Position numbers and translations under genes: made by a program
In this document: in pieces, positions 50,701-62,852 of the stretch
How the letters are laid out: every line of letters starts with the position of its first letter
How positions within the stretch are numbered: the stretch's first letter is position 1
The notes under the pieces: model-generated
What the model was told of the DNA's origin: nothing
Database searches by the model: none
What the model saw: only the letters and a program-made list of their open reading frames with translations
NCBI GenBank assembly: GCA_022385755.1
Contig: MU278363.1
Span: 613,875-677,874, forward strand
Direction: 5' to 3'
Origin: Trametopsis cervina
Taxonomy: Eukaryota > Basidiomycota > Agaricomycetes > Polyporales > Irpicaceae
Length of the DNA stretch: 64,000 bases

Positions 50701-50942
50701 CTCTCTACGTGCCTCTACGGTCTCAAACAAGCCGGACGACGATGGGCGAAAACGCTTCAGCAAGTCATGACTCGGCTGGGGTTCACGAGGTCGGAACACG
50801 ATCACGCGGTATACTATAAACGTCCGCGCAACCAAACCGTACTGATTGTCTTTGTGCACGTCGACGACATGTCACTTGTAGGACACGACCGCAAAACAGT
50901 CGACTCACTCAAGGCCGCGATCAAATCCCACTTGGAGATAGT
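47725..50942 (+). CDS. copia gag-pol, 5' portion (broken by insertion)
   Basis: Polyprotein of a fungal copia element. The frame is open from 47386; the Met at 47725 (MASNIIKAFADVPKL) fits copia gag best. Order: UBN2-like gag (TDGSNYHIWSERV, LDELLQIHDDL), CCHC zinc knuckle CYRCTGKGHKSNVC, aspartic protease DSGATSHMTPY, integrase HHCC (HTRLGHISYSYI, CEACLRSKATR) and catalytic core (IHMDVWGPAP, HSDRGGEFLSD, PEHNGAAERCHRT), then reverse transcriptase (WVFRTKRDEHG, VDVKSAYLYGR-like QIDVKSAYLYG, CLYGLKQAGRRW, FVHVDDM catalytic Asp pair). The frame then runs into the KDZ terminal repeat and stops at 50997. Only a nonfunctional truncated polyprotein is now possible. Confidence 0.92.
50936..50942 (+). 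repeat. target-site duplication, left copy
   Basis: AGATAGT, repeated at 61959-61965. The next base outward differs (G left, C right), so an 8-bp duplication with one mutation is also possible. Confidence 0.8.
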
Positions 50943-51415
50943 CACCTTTGGGCTTAGGTCTGAACAATCAGACTGCCACAAGTTCCAGGTGGTCTGATGG
51001 ATCAGACATTGGTGAAGTCTGATTGTTCAGACTAAAGGCCGGCCTGTATGGGGAGAGCTGTGTCTGATCAATCAAACATGCAGAAGGGTCTGGCTGAGTT
51101 TGAATTCCGCTCAGGAGCACTGGTGACACATTATAGGTGTTCGGAAACATGTCTATATAGGGCAGGAGGCCTTGATCTGTTGATGGCCGGGGTAAATAGG
51201 CACTCAGGGCATTGGGCTGACGCCTCGGGGAGGCAGATGGCATCTCAGAACATGAAGGGGTAAGATCCTATCTCGGGATGCTGTTTTGGATCGGTAGGAA
51301 GGGGGATTACATTACTAGATGCAGAATTCAGAGCTCGGGTAGGGTAACAGCACCTCGGGACAAGCTCGGGAAGGGTGATAGCATGATGGTTAGGATGCAG
51401 GCCGGGACACGGGCT
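50943..51415 (+). repeat. KDZ terminal inverted repeat, left
   Basis: About 470 bp, closely matching the complement of 61487-61958 with scattered substitutions. The outer 130 bases carry a run of short palindromes of the TCTGA..TCAGA type (50958-50973, 50993-51006, 51016-51033) and GGCCGGCC at 51037-51044; the inner part repeats CTCGGG words. These are plausible transposase-binding sites. Confidence 0.88.
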
Positions 51416-51493
51416 AGGGTCTTAATAAGAATACCATAACGAAGCAGGCACAGCTGCGCAAGCCTTATATACATTGTACTAAACAGGTACATC

Positions 51494-54400
51494 CTAGTCA
51501 TTGTCTGAATCACTACCCAACTCAAAACCCAGGTTATCACCGTCCGAATCGCCTATATCTTCAGATTCTGAGGCCATGTCATGCTTTTTGATCTCCCCGT
51601 CGTCATCTTGCATCTGTATTAACTCGTCGTCGTCGTCCTCCATACCTTCGTCCATTGTATAGAGGCCCATCTCCGTAATGGGAGTATTCCACAGTGCTTG
51701 AAATGTATGCACGAAGCAACATCGCAGGCCGGCCTGTTCAGCTGTGTATGCAGCCAACCCTTCGCGTAAAATTGCATCCTGCACGTGAGGCACGTTTTGA
51801 CGTGAATCCCACAGTACGGCCTCTTTTTCAAGGGAGACGAACGTTCGCCTCTGTTCTTCTTTGACGATGCGAATCTCCTCGGCGAACCGATGGCATCGAG
51901 CACGAGCCTTCAGAAACTCGACACGCAGCGCTGTTTGGGGGCCCAGTAAATAACAGTCCCTCAGTATCGAAGATAATAGCACTTACCAGCATTGATACCG
52001 GTGTAATCTCCATTCTGTGTAGTATCCGCGGAGAGCCAGATCCACGATGCCTTTCGCCGTCCTTCGGTGATGCCGCGCAACGATGATTGAACAGGAGTTG
52101 CTTCGCTTGTAGCTGGATTAAGGAGCTGGACTGCCTCAGCTGCCTCATCCGACATCGTACGTATATCGCTGTCATGTAATACCCGCCACTTCTTCTCCCA
52201 GTCCCCTCTTCCAGCAATAGCAGCTTTTGCAGCTCGTGCCCTCCGGTACTTGGCAGCGAATGCACGAACCTTTGACTCATTGGAGCTGATGGTGGACCGT
52301 GCTCGTGTAGTGGCGGCCTGATTGCGAACATTGCGGTCCTTGAATATGACGAGCCGGGTCTTGATATGTAGATGTAGCCTAAGCTTCTCCAGCGCGTCGT
52401 GCAACTGACCCTCACGCAGTTGTTCTTCTATCTCCACAATTCCGGGTGTACATGTGTCGAGGTCATCTCCTGTCAGCTCCGATGGGAAGAACAGTTGCTC
52501 TTCTTCAGGTAAGTGGTCACGCTGATGATCTGCCTGGCGTTGACGGCGCGATACAAGTTGGGGTACAATAGGCATGTACACCGCTTGCATCACTCGCAGT
52601 TGAGTAATCCTACGTTGTAGGCTGTTTCGCTTTCCCAACACTTCGGCCGTTCGCAATGGCTGGCCATTCGACTGTCGTGGGAAACGTGCGCGGAATCGAG
52701 TCCTATAGTATATGAGCAGTAGGTCAGACACGGTAAAGCAGGCGACATACTGTTGCTCCTCCAAATTGATCAACGCAATGAGCATCGCCGCAGGGGTTCC
52801 GTGTTGATCTATTGCCTCGTCTTCCCCGTCAACGTCAAGCGGACCATCTTCGAGGAGCTGTTTTCTCACTTCGGCTTCAGTTAAACCTAAGGATGTATAT
52901 CTTAGCTCAGGAGCCCCAAGCGCAGCAATCAAAAGGTACTGACCGGAGGACGGTATGTGGTAAGGACTCAATGTGGTTGTATCATTCTCCCATACAACGA
53001 CCTGTTGGGTCCACTCTCCACATTTTCTGGTCTGAGCTGACTGCAAAAGTCGTCAAAGACCCGGTCTTGAACAAGCTTCTCGATGCTTGCGTCCTTCAAT
53101 TTTCGTTTTAAGGATATGCCTGGTGAAACACAATGGTGAAATGAATGAGAGGCCGTGCACAGTAAGGGGGAAAGTGACAAACCTAGCGCAGCAAATTTTT
53201 GCCAGTTGGCATAGGCGAAGTGATCCTCTAAGGTATCGTGACGCGAACCTGGGCCCATTTCACGAGTGCTATAAGCTACCATATTGTGTCTTGACCAGTG
53301 ACGTTCGATTTCTTCGCCGTCAACGCGTCCAACACCCGGCATGAAGTTGAGCGAGGAGTGGTCGTGATTTTCGTGCTTGTGAGCTCGAAAGTGGAATTTT
53401 GGGATGGCGTATCGAAGGTCATTTCCCGTAGGGATCTCAAATCGCACATGTTCGGGTAGGTGCGTTACACGCTCCGCGAGATGGACAGCCCATTGACAAA
53501 CGATATCGTAGGAAAATACGTGCCGCACACCTGCCGGAAGAAGTCGCCATGTTGCCCCTGCAATATAGTCAACATTGCAATACCTACGATACATGTTTGA
53601 GCGATATGCAACTGTTGGTTGAGGCTACATACCTTTCTGCCTTCTGTAAGTCCCCAACTCCATTTGGAAGTATAAAGCCATGACGCGCATCGACTGCTGC
53701 AACAACGCCGGTCGTTGCATAACCTTTTGTATATTTGTTATTGGACATGAGAGCTGCGAAGCCAGTACATGTATTGATCTAGGAGAAGCACCAGAGTTAA
53801 TATTTAATAAAAAAAAACACTTGCGGCGAATGACATACCTCGCTCTCATCGACCCGGCCTTTCAAATAGCTTCGATATGCAGTATCCTCCACGAAATACC
53901 CGCAGCCGGATGCAAAGGCGGGATCTCGCACTTCATTTGAGATAGCTCTTCGTCGAAGTCGAAAATTTGCATCGTATGCAATGACTGTCGTATAGAGATA
54001 TCTATAATAAATGTTAGTGAGAGTTGAGACGACACCATTTTTACATACTTGAGATCATCCGAAATTGTCTCCCAATTGTCGGGCAAGTTAACGTTGGGAT
54101 CAGGACACGCCGGACATTTGACACAGAGCTCGCCGGACACTGTCGTCTTTGGACCATTAGGGTAATGTCCTCGTCCTGCGCGTTTGAGCATCTTCAGATG
54201 ACGCCACTGGCGCACCATGCGGAGAAAGGGTTTCCGTCTGTCCTAAGGCATGCAGTTGGTATCAAGGACATTACAATTCAAACCGTGCGATGAATACTCA
54301 CGTATTGTTTTGCTGTTAACGTGTTATCAGTCTGCTTTGCTAACGCCGTATAAAAGTCGTATGCAGTTATTTGCTCTGCAGAGTGAGCAGATGAAAATGT

Positions 54401-55333
54401 TCCAGTAACCGGAAAGTGCAACACGTTGATGGGTCTACAATTGTGGATGGGAACAGCTCCGCACGAAGGAGTTGCTCGTAGCGGGTACCGGCATTGTGAG
54501 TGGCGCTACAGTGGCAAAATTGTAGTGTGACTGGGTGGAATCCGTTTGTGTGAAGAATCAGAAAGCTTCGGGGGGCGGGATAGGGGTGGGGGCATTGTTC
54601 ATGTGCGGTATGCCCAATCTGAATAATGAGCCCAAGAGACTGCAAAGTCACCCTCTGAAAGAACGTCCCGTTCCATTGCTATGCGAACACGTATATGAGA
54701 CTTGCATGAAGGAACTATATATCATGATCTCACCTTTACTCGGTGAAAAGGATGGTCGCGATGTTTCTGGATGCAGCATTCCGCGCACAAAACTTCGCTG
54801 GACCAGCAGTCGTCGCAGCGTACAGTAGGGATACGGGAAGAAGCGACTGGACATGATGGGCACTTGTTCTTGTCGGCTCCTCGCCAGCCTTCAAGTCGTA
54901 GCATCTCTGCTAAGCACACCTCACGATGACCTTCGTTTATCCAATTTTGAAGCACTTGATCATGTACCTAAGAGACGTTAGACATGATGTCTGATACTAT
55001 CGCAGGCATAGAACCCACCGTAGTAGCATATTGACCATGGCTCCTTCCGTTCCGTCCCGTCTTTGGAGCTTGTATATAATGTTGAATAACCTCTTCTGAC
55101 TCTTGCAAGTTCCTGACGTCTTCTGTGTCGCCAAGTAGATCAACTATATCCTCAAAGTCCCTCTTCAAAGGCTTGGGACCAGATGCTGTCTCCGGTGCTG
55201 CAACAATGGCTGTGTGACGAATGACGCGGGAACCCTCAACGCGCTCGACTACAGCAAGAGCATCTTTCTGGGAGACTTCGGACGGCTTGATGTAGAACGT
55301 GTTTGTGTAGCCGCGTTTTCTTTTCCGCGCCAT
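51494..55333 (-). CDS. KDZ transposase with CxC2-type cysteine cluster
   Basis: Cuts and joins the element ends. Start at 55333, MARKRKRGYTNTFYIKP; about ten exons, end at 51494. N-terminal basic segment, then the Cys cluster CPSCPVASSRIPTVRCDDCW with CAECCIQKHRDHPFH (near 54870), then SLGLIIQIGHTAH. The RNase H-fold catalytic core has AYDANFRLRRR (near 53960), SYDIVCQW (near 53500) and GEEIERHWS (near 53310), matching the D, D and E positions of KDZ enzymes. Then FHFRAHKHENH and a long helical C-terminus with an acidic end DSDGDNLGFELGSDSDND. No stop or frameshift was found in the exons, so it may be active. The first intron lies at about 54969-55017. Confidence 0.9.
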
Positions 55334-56918
55334 AGCAAAGGGGAGTGTCGAGTGAAACTCTGACGAAAAAAGGTGATAGCCTGTGGTAAGAAAACGTTTG
55401 TTGCGCGTTAGCCATTTGATGAATGGACGGGTACCGAGCAATGCACACCCAAAGTGATGTCTTGACAGCGATGACGCCCCTTACAAGCTGTGATTGCACA
55501 ATGTGCTATGAGGCGTTGTATTTGTCCGAGATCTCCAGGCATCTGTGCATTACACTCCTGGGTCCCTACATCTTTCACATGAACAGGGTTTCTTGTGACA
55601 CATTGAGGGATTACGCACTGAGCACACCGTACTTCTGCCTTCGCACTTATAATCTCTGATCAAACAATGACTCTAAAGCTGAGAGTAGAAGTTTAGACTA
55701 TCCGCTCGGATTCTATCTAATCGTAAAGAATACTCACTATTGGTAACCAGCCGTGAGCTACGGCCTACGCAACCCTAGATCGACTCTTATACTTAGATTT
55801 CTCAGGAACCTAGTGTACAAAAGCAAGTCTTCTGCCCAGCCGTTTGTCCATCGCAGAGCATCGGGATTGAGGTTGAACGTGAGTAAGCAGCCCACTTGTA
55901 TTGCAAAAAATGCGAATGTCGAGATGGTACTAGATAGAAACCGTCAAGTAGCAAACGATAGATGAGGCAAGATTAGTGTAAGAGACAAGGATTTTGGTGA
56001 TATGGTCAACCGGTAAGCCTTAGCGCTAACCTCGCGACATAACGTTTTTGCCATGCCTTCCTCTGAAAACCAACTAGACCTACACAAACACGAATGCTGA
56101 ACGACTGTCTTATAAATTGCGTTATCCTTGATTTGAGTAAACTTGTAGTACACCGGCTACATCTGTTCTTGTGACGGAATTGTCGCCGTGCCGAGGTGAT
56201 CAAAGTGTGTCTATTAATTTGTGCCTACGGTAGACCACCAGCTGCGACGACTGCATATTACTATGAGTGACTACCATCTGTTTTTAGGTAGTTAAAACAC
56301 GCCTCATTGAGGTATACACTCGGCGGACAGTGCATTCGGTAGATATTGTAACAGTACTGACTCTAATCTTCGGGCTCTTACCTTGGCACACTCGTGGCTG
56401 TCTACGCACATACAGGCCGTGTACATAATGTTCTCCCTATAAAATTATAACATCTGGAATGTGTGCATTGCTATTGTATTCGAGTGGATCTGATGTTATA
56501 TTCCCCAAAGTCAAATCCAGAGTACTGTAGTCTAACAAAAAACATACGAAAACATAGCATGACATAGAAAAAACATACTTTATTGCTCTCAAATAGACTT
56601 CAATGGAACAACAAACATAAAGGAAGGTGTATCCGAACCTTAGATATATCATACACCTTCGTCTGGACACTCAATACAGTATAAAACATACCTAAAACAT
56701 AAAACATACCCACAAACATGTCGTTATATTCTGAGAATGGTAGCGTCATGAATTCTCGCGAATTATGTGCATGCAATGATATGTATTGCAACGGGCGTAC
56801 AACGCTAAGAGATACTGACATTCGCGGGGCATCATACGACATGAAAATTTTGCACAAACAAGAAATCTATAGGACGCAACAAGCACAAGCCAAGAAAACA
56901 GAAACCACACTTTGAGCA
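55334..56918. other. non-coding interior of the KDZ element
   Basis: AT-rich, with AAACATA-type repeats at about 56540-56720. Small open frames show no domains. It may hold the transposase promoter (right next to 55333). Confidence 0.5.
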
Positions 56919-58211
56919 TCACAACTCACGGACCAAGCCGGCTTGGTGGGCGGCGTAATATTTGTATGATGCGATGTCAATGTTGGGGTACACGCCCATG
57001 TAAGCACCTTCACAATTTCCCGCGGCGTTATCTGCGTCGCGCCTGTATACCGTTAGACAAATAGAACGAATCTTACGATAATATAACTTACGAGTTGACA
57101 TAGATACCAGTGTTACGGCCTGCAAATACCACCCACCGACAAGACAAGGGCAGCAACATATCCGTGTCAGTTGTCTCGGGATGCAGATCCTGAGCAGAGC
57201 CGGAGGCAGGCAGAATAGTATCCATCATAACTACGGGACTTGGCGGGCTGGGTGTCTGCTGCACTGGACTTGAAGAAGGGGTAGGGCGCGTGCCTGATAG
57301 ACATGTCAGGATATGTCAAACAATAAGAAGCAATGCCTACTCAGATCCGTAAAGCCCGCAAGTGTTGCGGTCCCAGGACTGCTGATATCTGGCGATGCGG
57401 TGCTGATATCCGACATTGAGCTTGACGACTCAATGGACACAGCGCGTGGCCGTGACATCCCACTCTGTAGCGGCAGCCTCCTGTTCGTGGTGCCCGTAGA
57501 CGAGAGTACCATTTCCTGCCAAACGAAGGGGGTGCGCCTACCAGTTGTAGATGGAGCTTCGCGAGACGTAGAAGGGGTCGGTGCAGCGGCAACACGGGGC
57601 TTCGAGATTCGAACGTGACTGGGGCTGATTATGTCCGGCTTGACTGCGGCGGTGTCAGCACAAGAGCTTGTCGGTGTGACAGAAGCCTCGTCCGACGAAT
57701 CATCCATGTCACTATCAAAGGATGTCGTCTTGACCTCATTGATCTGCTTATCAAGGGTGCACGTGTGGGTAGGTGAAGAGGGGGGTGCCGCCAGCTGAGA
57801 TGGCTCCCGTCGAGTGAAATTTTCCATGACGCTTACTGCTTCGTTGAGACTGTGTGCCCCAATGGTATACACACTCGTGCCAGGTGCCTGCTGGCTGCGC
57901 GAGTATGCACCCATCTGAGAGTCCTCGACAACTCGAGGGAAAATGCTGTACCGAGATATGTTTTTGCCCCATGACACCTTGCGCTGCAAGTTTCCGCGCC
58001 GCCAAAGCTTCCAGGCTTCGGAGTAACTCTTCGTGGTGGTGGAAGTCCCGCCAGAGTTGTTGATCAGTTCTTTTAGCAGGTGCGCTCTAGTGACACACGT
58101 CAGATTTGGTACATGTAAGCGTCGTATTACTTACTTTTGATCCCAAACTCCGGGGTGATAAGCGTCAAACGACACCCAGTATAGGTCCGCTTTTGTTTGC
58201 TGAGGAGGCAT
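56919..58211 (-). CDS. KDZ-carried protein with putative Cauli_VI/RNase H1 N-terminal-like modules
   Basis: Four exons from 58211 (MPPQQTKADLYWVSFDAYHP) to the stop at 56919-56921. The C-terminal module reads WVVFAGRNTGIYVNSRDADN, then NCEGAYMGVYPNIDIASYKY and AHQAG. This matches the fold-defining pattern of the RNase H1 hybrid-binding (Cauli_VI/viroplasmin) domain: G-R-x2-G-I-Y, a middle Gly, an aromatic pair and a final Ala-rich helix. The N-terminus (WVSFDAYHPGVWD, INNSGGTSTTTKSYSEAWKL) looks like a degenerate second copy. The middle is a Ser/Pro/Thr-rich, probably disordered linker. The role in the element is unknown; binding DNA or RNA:DNA hybrids is an inference. Intron 57294-57340 is confirmed by phase. 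Confidence 0.65.
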
Positions 58212-58893
58212 CGGTGCAATTTCCGTCAACACGATCAAACCTGCGAGAGCATCGCCAACGAGCTGAGCTGTGTCCCCGCGCTTTTCAGGAGATTTTTCGC
58301 TTGGGTCTTGGTATTTGCTATCACAACGGTAAGCTCGATGTCAATGACAACGGTGAGCTCTCACCTGATCAAATCAAAAGCTTCGGCATCACCAGGATAA
58401 TCGTCGTCATCTCCGACTTGATTGGCAGGAGTGAGTGGAGGTGTAAGTTTAGGATAGAGAGACATAGCGGGAAAGTGGTGCAGGGGACGGGGACGAAGTG
58501 GGGTGAACATAAGAATGGGGATGGGGATGGTTCGACACACAACCTTTATGTATGGAGCTGTTGAATCTTATTTGTTCAACTATACAACAGCGGGGAGCGA
58601 ATAGTGGGGGAACCGACGCGAATAGCAGGAATGATACCGTTTGTAGTGAAGTCGATTACCAGATTCAGCGATTTGGGGAACGTGCCAGGCCTTTGCTCGT
58701 AAACCCGCCTTTACACCAGCTACACTTGCCATATTAACAACAATGTCCACCGCGGCAGACAGGTCACAAGGGGCAGACTTACAAGTAGAACCCCAAGCAG
58801 GCATTCCTAGTACGTGTAATGCCAAATATGGAGATCATCGCATAAAAATAACGCGCTGTTATAGACACTGTTCCTCGACATGTGTCAAACAAA
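58212..58893. other. interval between divergent KDZ cargo genes
   Basis: Probable shared promoter. No clear gene; a short AGTGGGGTGAA/GGGGATGG G-rich stretch lies near 58500. Confidence 0.4.
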
Positions 58894-61321
58894 ACGGTAT
58901 TGAATGGGCATAATGAGGCAGGCGGCCTAGGCGTGGTGCGACATGCCAGGACCAAGGAGCAGCGAGAGGCATCCAAAGGAGGGAAAGCAGGGAATCCGGG
59001 ATGATTTAGCGGCGCGATTCTGGAATTTCTACAGTCGCATGTAGCCTCATACAGGGCAATCCCTGCAAAGGGAGACAGTGGGCGGACGGCGGCACTTGCC
59101 AAGTTTTGGGAGACTGTTATCGACCGGTCCTTCTGGAGAGAGTTCACCGTCGAGGATGCTCGCTCGACAATGACTAGTGCGGCGAACGCATCTGAATCGG
59201 AGGTGATAAGCGCTATGAACGAGGTAAGCTCATAGTACGGCGCACAGAGGCCTGAACTCACTTAAGCACAGAGTATTAAGTCTTGGTACCGTCGACATGC
59301 ATCTGACACAAAAGGCGGCGGTCGAAACGATCCGTGGAGTATTGCGCTGAAGGGCCTACGTAAGGCTGTCGAGGGACCCCCGAAGCGGATGGCTGGATGG
59401 CAAATGTACTTGAACCAAAACACCAAGAAGATCAACGACATCTTTACTCAAGAAAAAGACTTACCAGAGAACACCAAGAAACAGGGAATCCATCTTCGGT
59501 CAGAAATTGCTCGACGCTTACTGAAGGAGGCGGATGCAGAGACGCAGGAGGCCATTCAAAAGGCGATTGACAGCGAGTTCGAGGAATCCACGCGACAGCA
59601 GGAACACCTAGCTCAGGCACAAGCGGATGATCCTGAAGTGCAAGCAAAGTGAGTGATGCGTAATAACCTTGTTGATAACCAATCACTGACCTAATCCACA
59701 GCGCACGTCGTCGCTTGGCACCCATTGTCACACCTCTCCTGAAATTAATTAGTGAAGCAACAGGACTACAGAACATCACCTTATTAGGTGGAACAGCACC
59801 GAGCTCTCCCACCGAGAAGTATCTCGTTTCTGTCGTACACTACGGAACTACCGCAGAACCAGTCCCCAAGGACTTCTTCGATTTCGACAGGGACGGATTT
59901 CGCCTTAACGTCCTTGGTCAATTCTGCAAGTTTTTAGGAGCAACAAAAGGTATAACCGTGTCATTACCCTTTGTCTACATGTTCTGTTAACGAATCGCCG
60001 CCTTCCTAGTTGATACCCCTGCTATAAACACCGAGGATTTGCTGAAAAATATAGAGATCCAGGACACGGACGAGGATGTCGTACCTGAAGTTGTGGAGTC
60101 CAGTGCGGCGGCATCCAACGGAGAACAATCAACCTCCCAACCTCCTAATGATATCCCTCGACCGCAGACCAGATCGACCAGTGGAACGGCCAAGACTACA
60201 CCATCTCCACACATTGTCAACAAACCCGCAGCCCAAGAGAAGACCTTGGACTCACCATCAGTATTGCTCCGTGTAGGGGCAGGCACCGCCTTGATGCGCA
60301 AACTCAATGCAATGGAGAGTAGTGAGCGGGAAAGGGAAATCATGAGGCTGAACGCTCTATCAGATCTTGAGTTCCAAGGAGAAAATTTGTCTGCCACGAT
60401 GCAAGCGCTAGATGGCGACATTCCTTCGGCAGCCGGTACAAGGCGCCCAAAGCCAAGGCCTACACTTCAACCTCACGCGGAATCAGCAACGAATATTCCC
60501 TCCGCTGGCGAGCTACCTGCTGAAGATGCCACATGCTCAACTGGTCAAGTCGTGACTGAGCCGCGCGAGGAGCTATCGCTTGACAGGGACGACACAGGGA
60601 GTACCGAAGATGCTGAAGGTTCCTCAACGCTTACACCTCATAATCGCCCCGAATCCCCTTCGTCCAACTCACTTCCCACTATCCCTGGCTGGATTCAAGA
60701 TCATCGAGACCGGTTCCTGGCATCCCCCATGCTCGACAGCCTCAAGCAGTCTTGGTGTCGCATTGTCAGCAATTGGATCCTTATCGAGGCGGCCCTTGAC
60801 TATCAAACTCCGGCAAAGGGATTCGCGCCCGAACGTAGACCAAGAGAAATATCTATTTGGATCCAGAACGCCCGTCGCAACGGCGTGGTTATCAAGCCGG
60901 AACGACATAACGGGTTTCGGAACGAGTGGCTTGCATGGTGGGATTCTCTGAATCCTGACTGGCGAGAGAGGCAGGCTGGACGACTGGTCATTGGAGGCGC
61001 GGGCGATTGGAGCGAATTGTTCAGGCCAGGCAAGTGTGGATTTCTCCTCATTCTCGAGAGTCTCCTTGGTCTTCAAGTGGCAGCTCCGGTCGAGGATTTA
61101 ATTGCCTCGATCAATGACGTCGACTGGGTGCTCATTCAGGTGTTAACCGCGCTGTCAGCGAGGTGTGTGTATGCTGGTCGTTGACGTAAGGCTATTCACT
61201 AACAACTATGCTTATTATATGTAGAGGAAAGCGAGCTATTGACGAAGATGATGAAGAGAATCATAGCCGCTCTCCATCGCCTGTCGTGACACGGATGCGG
61301 AAGCGTGTTCGACGTGCATAG
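58894..61321 (+). pseudogene. KDZ-carried member of an expanded basidiomycete family, with in-frame stop
   Basis: Plus-strand gene of five exons ending TRMRKRVRRA at 61321. The upstream frame RTKEQREASKGGKAGNPG resembles the start of a large family of Agaricomycete proteins of unknown function, but is followed by TGA at 59002-59004, then continues FSGAILEFLQSH, ALAKFWETVIDRSFWREF, KSWYRRHASDTKGGGRNDPW, PPKRMAGWQMYLNQN, a coiled region, and LAPIVTPLLKLISEATGLQN, the family's usual folded core. The second half has a Ser/Thr/Pro-rich linker and a C-terminal domain IPGWIQDHRDRFLASPMLDS with RLVIGGAGDWSELFRPGKCG. No in-frame ATG is found before the family start. It is either a pseudogene by nonsense mutation or starts within the second block. 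Confidence 0.65.
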
Positions 61322-61486
61322 AAGATGCACGGTTACTGTACCTATATAATCTTGTTTTCTTGCTCGTTCATCTGCCCTTGTCATACAATAGTGCATATCC
61401 CTCAACAGTATTTGACTGATCAGTAATAATCATGCTGCACCTGAGCCTACTGCCCCTAAACTGAACTGCATTTTGAGGTCGCCCAT

Positions 61487-61958
61487 CCCGAGTCATGTCC
61501 CGGGCTGCATCCCGAGATGCTATCACTCTTCCCGAGCTTGTCCCAAGGTGCTGTTACCCTACCCGAGCTCTGAATTCTGCATCTAGTAATGTAATCCCCC
61601 TTCCTACCGATCCAAAACAGCATCCCGAGATAGGATCTTACCCCTTCATGTTCCGAGATGCCATCTGCCTCCCCGAGGCGCCAGCCCAATGCCCTGAGTG
61701 CCTATTTACCCCAGCCATCAACAGATCAAGGCCTCCTGCCCTATATAGACATGTTTCCGAACACCTATAATGTGTCACCAATGCTCCTGAGCGGAATTCA
61801 AACTCAGCCAGACCCTTCTGCATGTTTGATTGATCAGACACAGCTCTCCCCATACAGGCCGGCCTTTAGTCTGAACAATCAGACTTCACCAATGTCTGAT
61901 CCATCAGACCAGCTGGGACTTGTGGCAGTCTGATTGTTCAAACCTAAGCCAGCCGCTC
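61487..61958 (-). repeat. KDZ terminal inverted repeat, right
   Basis: Complement of the left repeat with a few substitutions (for example a CGG-to-CAG codon change relative to the left copy near 61712). Ends CCTAAGCCAGCCGCTC directly before the right target copy. Confidence 0.88.
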
Positions 61959-61965
61959 AGATAGT
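61959..61965 (+). repeat. target-site duplication, right copy
   Basis: AGATAGT, as at 50936-50942. Confidence 0.8.
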
Positions 61966-62845
61966 GGACTCGGGCAAAATCCGATGGATGCTGGGTATCG
62001 AGTTGAGGAGAGACCGACGCAAGCGAACGATACAGCTGTCGCAGGGCAGCTACATCGACCAAATCCTGGAACGGTATGGATTTGCCGACATCAAACCACT
62101 TGCTCTCCCCATCGACCCCAACGTCGCCCTCACAAAGGATCAGTGTCCCGCGACCGCCGCCGACCTTGCATTCATGCGCGATAAGCCGTATCGCGAAGCT
62201 CTCGGCGCACTCATGTACATCTCCGTCGCCACACGCCCCGACATCACTTTTGCAGTCACACAACTTGCGCGTTTCGCCGCAAACCCTGGCGTCACTCACT
62301 GGACAGCTCTCAAGCATGTCTACGCCTACCTAAACAAGACCCGCAACCTCCGTCTGGTCTTGGGGGGGAGCTCCGACGTCGACCTGGTTGGTTACTCGGA
62401 CGCCGATGGCATGTCGAACGAGGACCGCCACGCCATCTCTGGGTATGTCTTCCTCATCGGCGGCGCCATCTCATGGTCATCAAAGCGACAAGACATCGTG
62501 GCGCTATCGACCACCGAGGCCGAATACGTCGCGCTCACCCATGCATCAAAGGAAGCCATCTGGCTTCGCAGCTTTCTCGCAGAAGTATACGGCGGCCACG
62601 ACGAACCGGTTCTCATCAATTCAGACAACCAAGGAGCGATCGCGCTCGCTCGCGACGACAAATTCCACGCGCGCACGAAGCACATAGACATTCGCTTCCA
62701 TTTCATTCGGTTCTCCGTCGAGAACAACAAGATCCGCCTCGTCTACTGCCCCACGGAAGACATGACCGCAGATACCCTCACGAAAGCACTGCCGTCCATG
62801 AAAGCCAAGCACTTCGCCGCGTCAATGGGACTCGTCGAGGCTTGA
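61966..62845 (+). CDS. copia pol, 3' portion: RT end and RNase H
   Basis: Continues the copia polyprotein after the insertion: VDSGKIRWMLGIELRR and YIDQILERYGFADIKP of the RT connection, YREALGALMYISVATRPDIT, GVTHWTALKHVYAYLN, then RNase H with GYSDADGMSNEDRHAISGYV (first Asp), LSTTEAEYVALTHASKEA (Glu), NSDNQGAIALARD and KHIDIRFHFIR (Asp). It ends GLVEA with TGA at 62843-62845. No stops or frameshifts. The frame is in phase with 47725-50942 once the KDZ element and one target copy are subtracted. Confidence 0.92.
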
Positions 62846-62852
62846 GGGGGAG

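Larger units (their letters stand above)
50943..61958 (-). mobile_element. KDZ-class DNA transposon with three genes
   Basis: 11,016-bp element inside the copia RT. It has long terminal inverted repeats, a flanking duplication AGATAGT, a KDZ transposase on the minus strand, a second minus-strand gene with hybrid-binding-like modules, and a plus-strand cargo gene. Removing the element and one duplication copy keeps the copia frame, showing a clean single insertion. KDZ elements are typical of basidiomycetes. Confidence 0.9.

Noticed and set aside
57590..57620. GTTCGAATC word resembling a tRNA B box
   Set aside because: Lies inside a coding exon of the KDZ-carried gene; no A box or foldable cloverleaf around it.
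50943..61958. A TET/JBP-type dioxygenase gene, as reported for some KDZ elements
   Set aside because: I looked for an HxD...H dioxygenase core in all frames of the interior and saw none; the cargo here is different.
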